Shown: in pieces, positions 8,725 through 17,124 of the stretch
How the letters are laid out: each line of letters starts with the position of its first letter
Position numbering within the stretch: the stretch's first letter is position 1
Assembly (NCBI GenBank): GCA_036559705.1
Contig: DATBSP010000053.1
Location: forward strand, 1-64,000
From: Hyphomicrobium_A sp036559705
GTDB taxonomy: Bacteria; Pseudomonadota; Alphaproteobacteria; Rhizobiales; Hyphomicrobiaceae
Direction: 5' to 3'
DNA: 64,000 bases
Translations under genes and position numbers: made by a program
Notes under the pieces: model-generated
What the model saw: the letters and a program-made list of their open reading frames with translations, nothing else
What the model was told of the DNA's origin: nothing
The model's database searches: none

Positions 8725-9600
8725 TCAACCTGAAAGTAGCGGGTCGTTGGGCAGCAACGGGCGGGAAAAGCGCACGCCCGCCGACGAGCCGCTGCACCAG
8801 GCGACGACGCCCGAAAACCGCCGTCCGCTCGGCAGCTCGATCTCCACGGCCGTTTTGGGGACGAGCTGCGGTACGCGCTCGAGGCCGAAGCCGCCCGGCG
8901 AGACATCGCGCACGAAGGCCTGCGACGACGCCCGATTGTAGGTAAGCACGCATGGCTGGCACACGATGCGTCGCGCCGACTGTCGCCGTTGCGGCAGATC
9001 GGGAAGGGCGATCTGACCGTTGGCGTCGAGGCACGACGAGCCTCCCATGATCACATCCTGCAGCAGGTTGTTGAGCAGCTTGGAGTTGCTTGTGTATTGC
9101 GCGGGCAGGCGAGACAGGTCAGCGTGCAGCTGGCGCACGGCGAGCAGCGCGTCCTGGCACGCGCGGCGCCAAGTGGTCGATACGGTCAGCAGGTGCAGCG
9201 TCGCCGCGCGATCTTCGCCGATGTGGTTGGCGTCGGCGAAATAGCGGTCGAGGGCGATGCGCGCCGGGCCGAGGTCATCGAAGAACTGAATGAGGAGACG
9301 CATGGTGTCTTCGTTGAGGTCGGTCTCGAGCATGCCGTTGCGCAGCACGGAGATGATCGCCGGCTCTGCCGGGACGTAGGGTTTGAGATCGGCCTCGCTG
9401 CGGGCAGCGCCAGCGCGCCTGAACGAGTTGATGGCGCTGGCGATGGTGGCGGTTAGCAACGCCGCCGAATGCACCTCGCAGACCAGCGACGCCTCCAGCA
9501 TCGGCATGCTGGCATCGGGGAGCTCAGGTCGCTCGCGCGCTCGCTGGGCTTCGCTTGCAGCCGCAAATCTTGCGCGGTTCAGTTTACTGAAGGGCGGCAC
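8725..9600 (-). CDS. PilZ domain protein, probable c-di-GMP receptor
   Basis: The last 90 or so residues of this 291-residue protein form a PilZ domain with both c-di-GMP contacts intact: R206-Q-S-A-R210 and D232-V-S-P-G-G237. The first 200 residues are predicted all-helical, contain no other motif I recognise, and include a YTSNSKLLNNLLQDVIMGG segment. The start is GTG at 9600, with no strong ribosome-binding site. It lies 126 bp downstream of the FIST gene on the same strand, so c-di-GMP reading and FIST signalling may be linked. The effector target is unknown. Confidence 0.8.
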   Translation of the reverse strand: MPPFSKLNRARFAAASEAQRARERPELPDASMPMLEASLVCEVHSAALLTATIASAINSFRRAGAARSEADLKPYVPAEPAIISVLRNGMLETDLNEDTMRLLIQFFDDLGPARIALDRYFADANHIGEDRAATLHLLTVSTTWRRACQDALLAVRQLHADLSRLPAQYTSNSKLLNNLLQDVIMGGSSCLDANGQIALPDLPQRRQSARRIVCQPCVLTYNRASSQAFVRDVSPGGFGLERVPQLVPKTAVEIELPSGRRFSGVVAWCSGSSAGVRFSRPLLPNDPLLSG

Positions 9601-9719
9601 GGCCGTCTCTAGGCGCTGTTAATGAACGTGCCAGAGTAGCGGCTTAAGCTCTAACGGGGCGTTAGTTGGAACTCTTAGAAATACGCCGCCTCGGGTAACC
9701 TAAACGCCCAGCTGCAATC

Positions 9720-9748
9720 CTGAGGCTCCTGCAACGCAGGAGCCTCAG
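9720..9748 (-). terminator. Perfect 13-bp hairpin after the L,D-transpeptidase gene
   Basis: CTGAGGCTCCTGC is followed after a three-base loop by its exact reverse complement. It begins one base past the stop codon of the L,D-transpeptidase gene, the usual position of a terminator. There is no T run on either strand, so it may act as an RNA-stabilising 3' end or a Rho-assisted stop instead of a classical intrinsic terminator. Confidence 0.6.
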
Positions 9749-9749
9749 C

Positions 9750-11435
9750 TTAACGCGTCAGGACGATGAAGTCGGTCTCGTTGTCACTCATTTCGTAGCT
9801 GCGCGGGTGGTCGGAGACGACCAGCGATCCGCCGGTCCACAGTAGCTCGGCTATGCGCTCGCGCGCGCCGTCGGGCAGCTCGATCCGATCGAGCGCGCCG
9901 GCGGCCGTTTCCGGTATTGCGGGGGCGACGGCCGCGGCCGGCTCTCGACGGTCCTTCGAACGGCTGCGGCGTGTCTCCGTCGCCGGACCCTCGGGCGGCA
10001 TGGAGATCGCCGTCCAACGCATCGACGAGCCGTCGGGCGCGGGTTCGACGGCGGTAAAGACGTGCGTGCCAAGCGGACGGTCAGGATCGCGGATGGTGAC
10101 GGGCGCCTCCCAGACGTCCTTCCAGTCCTGGCGGATGAAGATGCGGCCTTCTTTCTTGCTGATGAACACCGACACCTGCTCGCGGCGGCGGGCGGCCTCA
10201 TCGACAAGGCGCTCCGCGGCCTCGCTGGCGGTCACGGAGCGCTTGTAGGCTTCGACGGCGGCGAATGCGGCCGGCGACTTGGCGGCCTCGCGGGCGCGCG
10301 CCTCATCGAGCGCGGCCCGCGCGCGGGTGAGCTCGGCCTGCGCCGCTGCCTTGTCCGCCTCGATGGTTGTTGCGCCGGTCGTTTCGGGTGCCGCAGTTAC
10401 TGGCGTCGCGGTTGCTGCTGGCGTGACCGGACGGGCTTCGATCGCGGCAACCTTGGCTTCGGCGGCGGCGAGGTCGGCCTCGGCCTTGCGCACCTCGTCA
10501 TTGGCCTGCCGTGCTTCGGCGCCGGCGGCTTGTGCCGCGGCAAGTGCGTCCTTGGCGGCCTTATCGGCGACAACCTTGTCGGCGGTGGCGCGCTCCTTCA
10601 GGGCAGCGGCATAGGCGATCGGGTTGAGCGGCTTTGCCGCATCGGCGTCGGAGTTGGTTTCGGGCGCCGTGGCGGTCGCTATCGTCGAGGTCGTACCCAT
10701 GCTGGCGAGCTCGACCGATACATCGGGGGCGGCAGCCTGCTGACCGGCGGCAGGCTGCATCTTCGGCAGTGGCAGCAGGCTATGAGTGAATTCGACCGGC
10801 TCGATGTCGCGCGGCGTGACGACAACGCGGGCGCCCATCTTGGTCATGCCGTAGAGTTGCGGCGCGAAGCCGGCCGGAAGGCGGATGCAACCGTGCGAAG
10901 CCGGATATCCTGGAACGACACCAGCGTGCATGGCGACGCCCGACCAGGTGATGCGCTGCATCCACGGCATCGGCGCGCCGGAGTAGATGTTCGAATGGTG
11001 CCAGCGTTCCTTGCCGATGACGCTGAACACGCCCGTCGGCGTACGGTGACCAGCCTGACCCGTCGATACGCGCGAGCGCGCGATGCGGCCGGTGCTGTCG
11101 TAAACCGTTACGTGCTGGTCGGACAACGAGACGACGGCGTAGACCGGATCCTTGGGTCCGGTCTTCTCGGCGGCTTGCTTCTTGGCCGGGTCGGTCTTCC
11201 CCGCTGCCGTCTCGGCGTCCGGTGCGCGGCGCTTTTTCACGACGCGCTTACGTGGTGCGCCTTGGTAGCTGAAGAAGTTGCCGAAGCCCTGCTGGGCGGC
11301 CGCTGGCTGAGTGGTCGCGAACAGGCCTGCGTGCAGGGCGACGACGCCGGAAATCGCGGCGAATGTGGCAAACGTGCTGGCGGGGATGGCGCTGAGATCG
11401 CGTTTGGGCACGGCCTGATTGCTCCGAATCTTCAT
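9750..11435 (-). CDS. L,D-transpeptidase (YkuD family)
   Basis: The enzyme makes 3-3 cross-links in peptidoglycan or attaches proteins to it, acting in the periplasm. The ATG at 11435 gives 561 residues with an N-terminal hydrophobic export segment (about 20-48, ending PAAAQQ). The YkuD catalytic domain spans about 97-215, with H170 and the signature SHGCIRLP (180-187) carrying nucleophile Cys183. A long alanine- and glutamate-rich coiled coil follows (about 290-440). The C-terminal 150 residues look like a second YkuD-type sheet (SVFISKKEGRIFIRQDWKDV, then GSLVVSDHPRSYE) that lacks the SHGC signature. It is transcribed alone, divergent from the drug exporter. Confidence 0.9.
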   Translation of the reverse strand: MKIRSNQAVPKRDLSAIPASTFATFAAISGVVALHAGLFATTQPAAAQQGFGNFFSYQGAPRKRVVKKRRAPDAETAAGKTDPAKKQAAEKTGPKDPVYAVVSLSDQHVTVYDSTGRIARSRVSTGQAGHRTPTGVFSVIGKERWHHSNIYSGAPMPWMQRITWSGVAMHAGVVPGYPASHGCIRLPAGFAPQLYGMTKMGARVVVTPRDIEPVEFTHSLLPLPKMQPAAGQQAAAPDVSVELASMGTTSTIATATAPETNSDADAAKPLNPIAYAAALKERATADKVVADKAAKDALAAAQAAGAEARQANDEVRKAEADLAAAEAKVAAIEARPVTPAATATPVTAAPETTGATTIEADKAAAQAELTRARAALDEARAREAAKSPAAFAAVEAYKRSVTASEAAERLVDEAARRREQVSVFISKKEGRIFIRQDWKDVWEAPVTIRDPDRPLGTHVFTAVEPAPDGSSMRWTAISMPPEGPATETRRSRSKDRREPAAAVAPAIPETAAGALDRIELPDGARERIAELLWTGGSLVVSDHPRSYEMSDNETDFIVLTR

Positions 11436-11729
11436 GATTTGGCAACGCCAATTGCTATACCGCAGCGGCCAATAGCGTGCGCGGACGATTTGCCTTCGGC
11501 GCCGCATATCCGGCGACGTGTTGCACCTGTGTCGCTCGCCTTGGCCGTGCATCGCCGACAGGGCAGCCGTTAACGAATTCCCATCAGCCAGAGACGCGCA
11601 AAAATCGTCCTCATCGAGGCGGGTGACAGCAGTTGGTCAGGCGGGCCACGTTTTGGCCGGGGTCGCGTCCTAAGTGGGCGCCCCACCACCGTTTCCGGCC
11701 GCTGGCCCAAAAAGAAGAATGCCGAGCAC

Positions 11730-12974
11730 ATGAACGCATCCGAGCGCGACAGAGCCTTCGCCACCGCCGCAGCGGCACAGAAAAAGCAGATGTCGATGCC
11801 CGAGTTCATCGGGCTCGTCGCCATGATGATGGCGCTCACCGCGCTATCGATCGACATCATGTTGCCGGCGCTCCCCGCGATCGGCGAAGCGCTTGGCATC
11901 GCCGACGCGAACGATCGCCAAATCGTCATCATCAGTTACATGTTCGGCTTCGCCGCGGGGCAGCTCGTCTACGGACGGCTGTCGGATCGCTACGGGCGCA
12001 AGCCGGTGCTCATGGCGGGCATGGCGATCTTCCTTGCCGGCTCACTGGTTGCGGCGCTGGCCGGCGATTTCACGCTGCTGCTTGCAGCCCGCACCGTGCA
12101 GGGAATCGGTGCCGCGGCGCCGCGCGTCATTGCCTTTGCCATCGTGCGCGATCGCTACTCTGGGCGCGAGATGGCGCGTGTGATGTCGTTCGCCATGGCC
12201 ATCTTCATCATCATTCCCGTGCTGGCACCCGCCATGGGCCAGGGTCTGCTGTTCGTTGGCACTTGGCGGCTGATGTTCGATCTGTTGCTCGTTGCCGGGA
12301 TCATCGTGGCGCTGTGGGCCGGTCTCCGGTTGCCGGAGACGATGCGCGCACAGGGGACGCAGCCCTTGCCGTTGGCGGTGTCCGCCCGGCGGGCGCTGGA
12401 GACGCCGCAGACCATCGGCTATGCGGTGAGCGGCGGACTGCTGTTCGGCTGCGTGCTCGGCTACGTTAGTAGCGCCCAGCAGGTGTTCGTCGATGTCTTC
12501 GGCCTCGGCGCGCGTTTTCCACTCGCCTTCGGCGCGACGGCACTGATGATAGCGCTCGCCTCGCTCACCAACGCCATGTTTGTCGAGCGGCTCGGCATGC
12601 GCCGCCTGTCGCATACTGCGCTGGCAGCATTCATCGTGCTGTCAGCAGTGCTCGCTGCTTCGGCGCTGCTCGGCGCGCTGAGCTTCTGGCTTTTCATCGG
12701 ATTGATGGTTCCGCTGTTCTATCTGTTCGGCCTCATCGCCCCGAATTTCAACGCCATGGCCATGGAGCCGCAAGGCGACAACGCCGGCATGGCATCGTCG
12801 GTGATCGGTTTCGTTTCGACCGACATCGGGGCGTTGGCGGGAGGTATGGTCGGTCATCTGTTCGATGGCACGGTGCTGCCATTGGCGCTGGGCTTCTTCG
12901 GTCTGAGCAGCCTGTGCTTCGCTCTCGTCGTCTGGATCGAAGGCCCGCACGGCGTGTTTCACCCGGCGCGCTAG
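11730..12974 (+). CDS. Bcr/CflA-family multidrug MFS exporter
   Basis: The 414-residue protein has about 12 transmembrane helices. The loop between helices 2 and 3 carries the MFS motif GRLSDRYGRKPV, and the first helix SIDIMLPALPAIGEALG is typical of the drug:H+ antiporter Bcr/CflA group. The following segment AARTVQGIGAAAPRVIAFAI contains the motif B arginine. It pumps drugs or metabolites from the inner membrane by proton antiport; the substrate is unknown. It stands alone, with about 295 bp separating it from the divergent L,D-transpeptidase gene. Confidence 0.88.
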   Translation: MNASERDRAFATAAAAQKKQMSMPEFIGLVAMMMALTALSIDIMLPALPAIGEALGIADANDRQIVIISYMFGFAAGQLVYGRLSDRYGRKPVLMAGMAIFLAGSLVAALAGDFTLLLAARTVQGIGAAAPRVIAFAIVRDRYSGREMARVMSFAMAIFIIIPVLAPAMGQGLLFVGTWRLMFDLLLVAGIIVALWAGLRLPETMRAQGTQPLPLAVSARRALETPQTIGYAVSGGLLFGCVLGYVSSAQQVFVDVFGLGARFPLAFGATALMIALASLTNAMFVERLGMRRLSHTALAAFIVLSAVLAASALLGALSFWLFIGLMVPLFYLFGLIAPNFNAMAMEPQGDNAGMASSVIGFVSTDIGALAGGMVGHLFDGTVLPLALGFFGLSSLCFALVVWIEGPHGVFHPAR

Positions 12975-13037
12975 CGCTCGCGCATCGCAAACCTTTTGCT
13001 CCTCCTGGCGAAGGTTAAGCCGCCGCATGGCGGCTAG

Positions 13038-13055
13038 AAAAAGGGGCTAAAGCCC
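13038..13055 (-). terminator. Terminator of the initiator tRNA gene
   Basis: Read on the minus strand, GGGCT-TT-AGCCC is followed directly by CTTTTTC, a short stem with a T run. It lies 35 bases downstream of the tRNA 3' end. Confidence 0.6.
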
Positions 13056-13089
13056 ATCTGAAGATCGTTGAAATACAAGAATAAAATGT

Positions 13090-13166
<77 letters not shown>

Positions 13167-13177
13167 TCACCTAACAA

Positions 13178-13218
13178 GCTCCCCCGCGGCAGGGACGATG
13201 GGATCGTCTGCGGGGAGC
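13178..13218. repeat. Long imperfect hairpin upstream of tRNA-fMet
   Basis: GCTCCCCCGC pairs with GCGGGGAGC, and an inner GACGAT/ATCGTC pairs around a GGG loop. It ends 12 bp from the tRNA 5' end, in its promoter or leader. Its function is unknown; it may be a processing or attenuation element or a terminator for incoming transcription. Confidence 0.5.
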
Positions 13219-13436
13219 GGCCGTCGCGCGTCCGGAAGGGGCGACGACAAAGGCCGCCCGTCACCAAGCGGCCTCTCGATGGGGCGGCTTATAGCATACT
13301 TTATGCGCCTGGGAAGCCCGCCGTCCCCAGCTGAGCAACCTTTGGCTCGCCTTGACGTTTTGGCCCGGAAGGCCCGGCGCTACGCCAAGAAAAGTGGGTC
13401 CCGGGCGGCTTCGTTTTCAACCAAGGACACCGCCAG

Positions 13437-13919
13437 ATGTTCGATCCGACCACTACGGCCCTTTCGGAGGGCGTCATCGCCGCACGCCTGTTGCTCGCCG
13501 TCGGTCTCGGCGCCGTCATCGGCTTTGAGCGCGAGCAGCTGGCGCGTCCCGCCGGATTGCGCACGCACATGCTGACGGCGCTCGCCGCGGCGCTATTCAC
13601 CATCATCACCATGGAAATCCATGCTGGCGTCATGCGTGAAGGGGCCGGGCAAAGCACCGACCCGATCCGCATCATCGAGGCGGTGACCGCCGGTGTCGCC
13701 TTTCTGGCGGCGGGCGCGATCTTCCGCTCGCAGGGCGACGTGAAGGGGCTGACGACGGGTGCAGGAATGTGGCTGGCGGGCGCCATCGGCGTTGCCTGCG
13801 GCGCCGGCTTCGGCATCTTCGCCGTCATGGCGACGGCGCTGGCCGCCGCCATACTCTTCGTGGTGCGGTGGCTAGAGACCTACGCAGGCAAGGAGAGCCG
13901 CTCCTCCGACTCGACGTAA
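13437..13919 (+). CDS. MgtC/SapB family membrane protein
   Basis: The 160-residue protein has the MgtC N-terminal membrane domain: four to five helices with AARLLLAVGLGAVIGFERE (about 16-34) and GLRTHMLTALAAALFT, then VTAGVAFLAAGAIFRSQGDVKGLTTGAGMW. The family modulates magnesium or phosphate homeostasis and inhibits ATP synthase in some pathogens. The soluble C-terminal ACT-like domain of full-length MgtC is missing, as in the shorter SapB-type members. It converges on the LABN protein gene with a seven-base gap. Confidence 0.88.
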   Translation: MFDPTTTALSEGVIAARLLLAVGLGAVIGFEREQLARPAGLRTHMLTALAAALFTIITMEIHAGVMREGAGQSTDPIRIIEAVTAGVAFLAAGAIFRSQGDVKGLTTGAGMWLAGAIGVACGAGFGIFAVMATALAAAILFVVRWLETYAGKESRSSDST

Positions 13920-13926
13920 GCCAAGG

Positions 13927-14295
13927 TCAGTGCGTGGACGGCGAGACGGTAGCCGTCGTGGCCGCGGCACTCGCCTCGCTCTTATGGTGGGCGCGGATGA
14001 AGTAGATGTTGCGGCCATAGATTATGAGACCCATCCCCTGCCCCAGCATGAACACCGGATCGAGGCGGTAGATAGCGTAGGCGAACAGCATGGCGCCGCC
14101 GACCATGCTGAAATACCAGAACGTCTCGGGCACGATGGAGCGGCGGGCGCGCTCGCTGGCAATCCACTGCACAATGAAGCGCATCGAGAACATGAGCTGA
14201 GCGAGAAAGCCGACGCCGAGCCATGCCTTTTCGGCGACCGGCGTCGATACCCACCATTGGCTGAGCAGCGCAACGAGGTTGTGGAGATGATCCAT
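13927..14295 (-). CDS. LABN-domain membrane protein (lipid A biosynthesis N-terminal domain)
   Basis: The 122-residue product has three hydrophobic segments and the LABN signature: LGVGFLAQLMFSMRFIVQWI then ERARRSIVPETFWYFSMVGG and GQGMGLIIYGRNIYFI. These small proteins usually sit beside a polyprenyl-phosphate sugar synthase and are thought to help make or flip the lipid-linked sugar. The ATG at 14295 starts MDHLHNLVALL; the frame opens earlier but without related sequence. The DPM1-like GT2 gene lies 31 bp upstream on the same strand. Confidence 0.85.
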   Translation of the reverse strand: MDHLHNLVALLSQWWVSTPVAEKAWLGVGFLAQLMFSMRFIVQWIASERARRSIVPETFWYFSMVGGAMLFAYAIYRLDPVFMLGQGMGLIIYGRNIYFIRAHHKSEASAAATTATVSPSTH

Positions 14296-14326
14296 TGTGA
14301 AGCGTCCCGAAGCGGATGTGTGCTGC

Positions 14327-15139
14327 TTAATTCTTGTCGCCGGCGCTGGCGCGCGCATTGTCGTCGTTGACCGGCTTTAGGCGCATGGCGATGTCGGCCA
14401 CGGTATGCGTCTCCGGATGCCGGTCGATGATACGCGGCATGCGCGTTCGCCGCCTGAGCCAAGTGACGCCGATGAGGTCGTAGATCCCGACCAGCGCCCG
14501 ATTGAGGTTGTTGTACTTGGAGACCCCCGCCTGCCGCGGCCTGTCGTTGACCGGGACATAGGCGACCTCATAACCGTACGTCTGAAAAAACGCCGGCATG
14601 TAGCGGTGCATACTGGTGAAAAATGGCAGCCGCAGGAAGACCTCACGCCAGTAGACCTTGATGCCGCAGCCGGTATCCGGGCAGTCGTCCTTCAAGACGG
14701 CGTCGCGAATCCAGTTGGCTGAGCGCGAGGCCCAACGCTTGGAGCCTGTATCCTTGCGCTGGGTGCGCCAGCCGCTGACGAGGGCGGGGCCCGGCTGCCC
14801 TGGCACTGCCAGGGCTTCGAGCAGGCGCGGGATGTCGCGCGGGTCGTTCTGGCCGTCGCCGTCCATGGTGGCGATGATCGGGCTTGTCGCCGCAAGGACG
14901 CCGGAGCGCAGCGCCGTACTCTGCCCGCTGCGGCGCTCATGCCGCAAATAGCGCAACCCCGGGTATAGGCCGGTGTCTATGAGCGACTTGATCTCGGCCG
15001 GTGTTGCGTCAGTGCTGGCATCGTCGACGACAATCAGCTCGGCAAGGCGCGTTGCCGGCACGGCCGCATACGTCTCTTCGATGAGGCGGCCGATGTTGCC
15101 GGCCTCATTGAGTGCAGGAATAACGACGGTGACGCGCAT
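14327..15139 (-). CDS. Glycosyltransferase family 2, DPM1-like polyprenyl-phosphate sugar synthase
   Basis: The 270-residue protein has the DPM1-type GT2 layout: VTVVIPALNEAGNIGRLIEE at the N terminus, ELIVVDDASTDATP, IIATMDGDGQNDP (the metal and nucleotide site) and the later YWREVFLRLPFF. It has no C-terminal membrane helices, so it is of the soluble, membrane-associated type. It probably loads a sugar onto polyprenyl phosphate at the cytoplasmic face. Its partners are the LABN gene downstream and the GT39 gene that diverges upstream. The ATG at 15139 was preferred over the TTG one codon earlier. Confidence 0.85.
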   Translation of the reverse strand: MRVTVVIPALNEAGNIGRLIEETYAAVPATRLAELIVVDDASTDATPAEIKSLIDTGLYPGLRYLRHERRSGQSTALRSGVLAATSPIIATMDGDGQNDPRDIPRLLEALAVPGQPGPALVSGWRTQRKDTGSKRWASRSANWIRDAVLKDDCPDTGCGIKVYWREVFLRLPFFTSMHRYMPAFFQTYGYEVAYVPVNDRPRQAGVSKYNNLNRALVGIYDLIGVTWLRRRTRMPRIIDRHPETHTVADIAMRLKPVNDDNARASAGDKN

Positions 15140-15223
15140 CAAGTGCCCCTATCCCACAGGACTCGCCGCGACGCCCCTCCATAGCCCGTAAGTGGCCGCA
15201 AGGATACCAGTCTTCGTCCCGGT

Positions 15224-15241
15224 CTTCCAACCTAGTAAATG
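15224..15241 (+). repeat. 18-bp direct repeat, copy 1
   Basis: CTTCCAACCTAGTAAATG, identical to the copy 331 bp downstream. Both are preceded by GTC within the few bases before. Confidence 0.75.
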
Positions 15242-15554
15242 CGACGCCGACACAGCCGCGGACGCAGAAACGGCGGGGCCACCCCGGCGGCGAGAAGCAT
15301 TACGGCAAGTCCGCCCACACCATGCCGGCCTGCTCCAGATAGACGTTCCTGCGGCGCGGGATCATGGAAGCGGCCGAGGTCGTTGAAGCCGTCGTGCCAA
15401 CGCCAGTCGCGGTCATGGAAGGGGGCTGCGAACAGCGCGCCAGCACGCAGCCCAGCACGCCTTTACCAACGCCCTATGCACGTTCGCCGGCGAAATCGGT
15501 CGGGCCAAGTTGCGGGCAGGAAAAGGGCGCGACTAGGGCGGCCTTCCCGTCGGA

Positions 15555-15572
15555 CTTCCAACCTAGTAAATG
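15555..15572 (+). repeat. 18-bp direct repeat, copy 2
   Basis: Second exact copy of CTTCCAACCTAGTAAATG, 65 bp upstream of the GT39 start codon. The pair could mark a small inserted or duplicated element. Confidence 0.75.
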
Positions 15573-15636
15573 ACCCGCATCGCGGCCATTGCGCCCAGCT
15601 TCCCCTTGCAACAAGCACACTTGCAGAGTGCGAGCC

Positions 15637-17124
15637 ATGTCTGTCTCCACCGGCCTCGGTACGAGCGGCCGCGACGTCAACTGGGTCTCGGTTCTCCTAA
15701 CCGGCCTTGCCGTGCTGCTGTGCGTGCGGCTGTTCGCACTCTCTGTGAACGGCACCGATCTGTTTTTCGACGAGGCGCAGTACTGGGCGTGGAGCCAGGA
15801 CCCGGCCCTCGGATATTTTTCCAAGCCGCCGCTCATCGCCTGGATCATCGGCGCGGCGACCACGGCGTGTGGGGCCGAGGAGGCGTGCGTGCGCCTGCCC
15901 TCGCCACTCTTGCACACGGCAACGGCTCTCGCCGTGTTCTGGCTCGGCCGGCGCTTGTACGATGCGCGCATCGGCGCCTTGGCGGCGCTCGCATTCGCCA
16001 CGCTGCCGGGCGTCTCTCTGTCGGCGGGGTTGATCTCCACCGACGTGCCGCTGCTGTTGTGCTGGGCCTTGGCGCTCGTCGGCTTCACGGCGCTGTTCGA
16101 GACCGATGACCTGTGGCCGGCGCTGCTGCTCGGCGCTGCCTTCGGCGCCGGGCTCAACGCCAAGTACGCCATGGTGTGGTTTGCCCTATGCGCCGCGGTC
16201 TATCTGTTGCTGACGCCCGATCGCCGCCGCGTGCTGCGCGACTACCGGCTGTATCTGGCGCTGGCCATCGGCCTTCTCCTCATTGCGCCGAATCTCGCCT
16301 GGAACTACAGCCATAGCTTTGCGACGTTCTCGCATACGGCGGCCAACGCCAACTGGGGTGGCTCGCTCTTGCATCCGAACAAGGCGCTGGAATTCGTCGC
16401 CGCTCAGTTTGGTGTTTTCGGCCCCATCCTGTTCGGTGCCTTCCTCGTCATCGCCTGGCGCGCGCGCCGCGAACGGCTGCCCGAGGCGGACCGGCTGTTG
16501 CTGGCCTTTTCGCTGCCGATCATCGCCATCATTCTCGTGCAGGCGTTCTTATCGCGCGCCCATGCCAATTGGGCGGCGCCGGCCTACGTCGCGGCAACCG
16601 TGCTCGTCGTCGCCACCATGGTGCGCGACGGCGCCTGGGGTTGGTTGAAAGCTTCCTTTGCCCTGCATGCGGTCGTGTTGGCGCTGCTCGTGTTCGGCAC
16701 GGCGACCGCAGGCCGCGTGCCACTGCCGCTGAAGCCAGATCCGTTCGCCCGCACACTCGGCTGGGCCGAGGTGGCGGAGGCAACGCGCGCCGAGCTCGCT
16801 AGAGCGGCCGACGCCGGCAAACCGTACGCGGCCGTGCTGGCGGACGACCGGGCGGTGACTGCCGAGCTGCTCTACTATATGCGCAACGAGCCGACGCCGA
16901 TCCTTGCTTGGCGCGATGGCGCGCCACACGATCACTTCGAGCTGACGCGGCCGTTTACCGCCGCAACACCCTCGCCGGTGCTCCTCGTGCGCGTCGATGA
17001 GGGGGCGGGTCCGGCGGTGAGATCCTTCGCGGAGGTGGACAAGGTCGGCGACAAAATGTTGCCGGCGGGAGAGAACGCGCAGCGGCATGTGACGTTCTAC
17101 TCCCTCGCGGGGTACAAGGGCTAA
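15637..17124 (+). CDS. Glycosyltransferase family 39 (ArnT/PMT-like) membrane protein
   Basis: The 495-residue protein has a membrane-rich first 370 residues with about ten helices and the GT-C signature FFDEAQYWAWSQDPALGYFS at about residues 40-59, in which the aspartate of DEA is catalytic in ArnT and PMT enzymes. FSKPPLIAWI follows. It transfers a sugar from a polyprenyl-phosphate donor to an acceptor on the periplasmic side. With the DPM1-like GT2 and LABN genes next door this forms a plausible lipid-linked sugar pathway, as for lipid A or core modification. Its stop overlaps the start of the pabB-pabC gene by one base. The ATG at 15637 follows weak Shine-Dalgarno sequence. Confidence 0.85.
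   Translation: MSVSTGLGTSGRDVNWVSVLLTGLAVLLCVRLFALSVNGTDLFFDEAQYWAWSQDPALGYFSKPPLIAWIIGAATTACGAEEACVRLPSPLLHTATALAVFWLGRRLYDARIGALAALAFATLPGVSLSAGLISTDVPLLLCWALALVGFTALFETDDLWPALLLGAAFGAGLNAKYAMVWFALCAAVYLLLTPDRRRVLRDYRLYLALAIGLLLIAPNLAWNYSHSFATFSHTAANANWGGSLLHPNKALEFVAAQFGVFGPILFGAFLVIAWRARRERLPEADRLLLAFSLPIIAIILVQAFLSRAHANWAAPAYVAATVLVVATMVRDGAWGWLKASFALHAVVLALLVFGTATAGRVPLPLKPDPFARTLGWAEVAEATRAELARAADAGKPYAAVLADDRAVTAELLYYMRNEPTPILAWRDGAPHDHFELTRPFTAATPSPVLLVRVDEGAGPAVRSFAEVDKVGDKMLPAGENAQRHVTFYSLAGYKG

Larger units (their letters stand above)
15140..15636. other. Intergenic region with an 18-bp direct repeat
   Basis: About 500 bp separate the divergent GT2 and GT39 genes. No convincing gene is present. 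Two copies of CTTCCAACCTAGTAAATG lie at 15224-15241 and 15555-15572, and the DNA between them is GC-rich with short, poorly coding frames. It should also hold the promoters of both flanking genes, but no clear -35/-10 pair is visible. Confidence 0.6.

Noticed and set aside
10062..11573. 503-residue open frame on the plus strand
   Set aside because: Antisense to the L,D-transpeptidase gene, with glycine- and arginine-rich composition.
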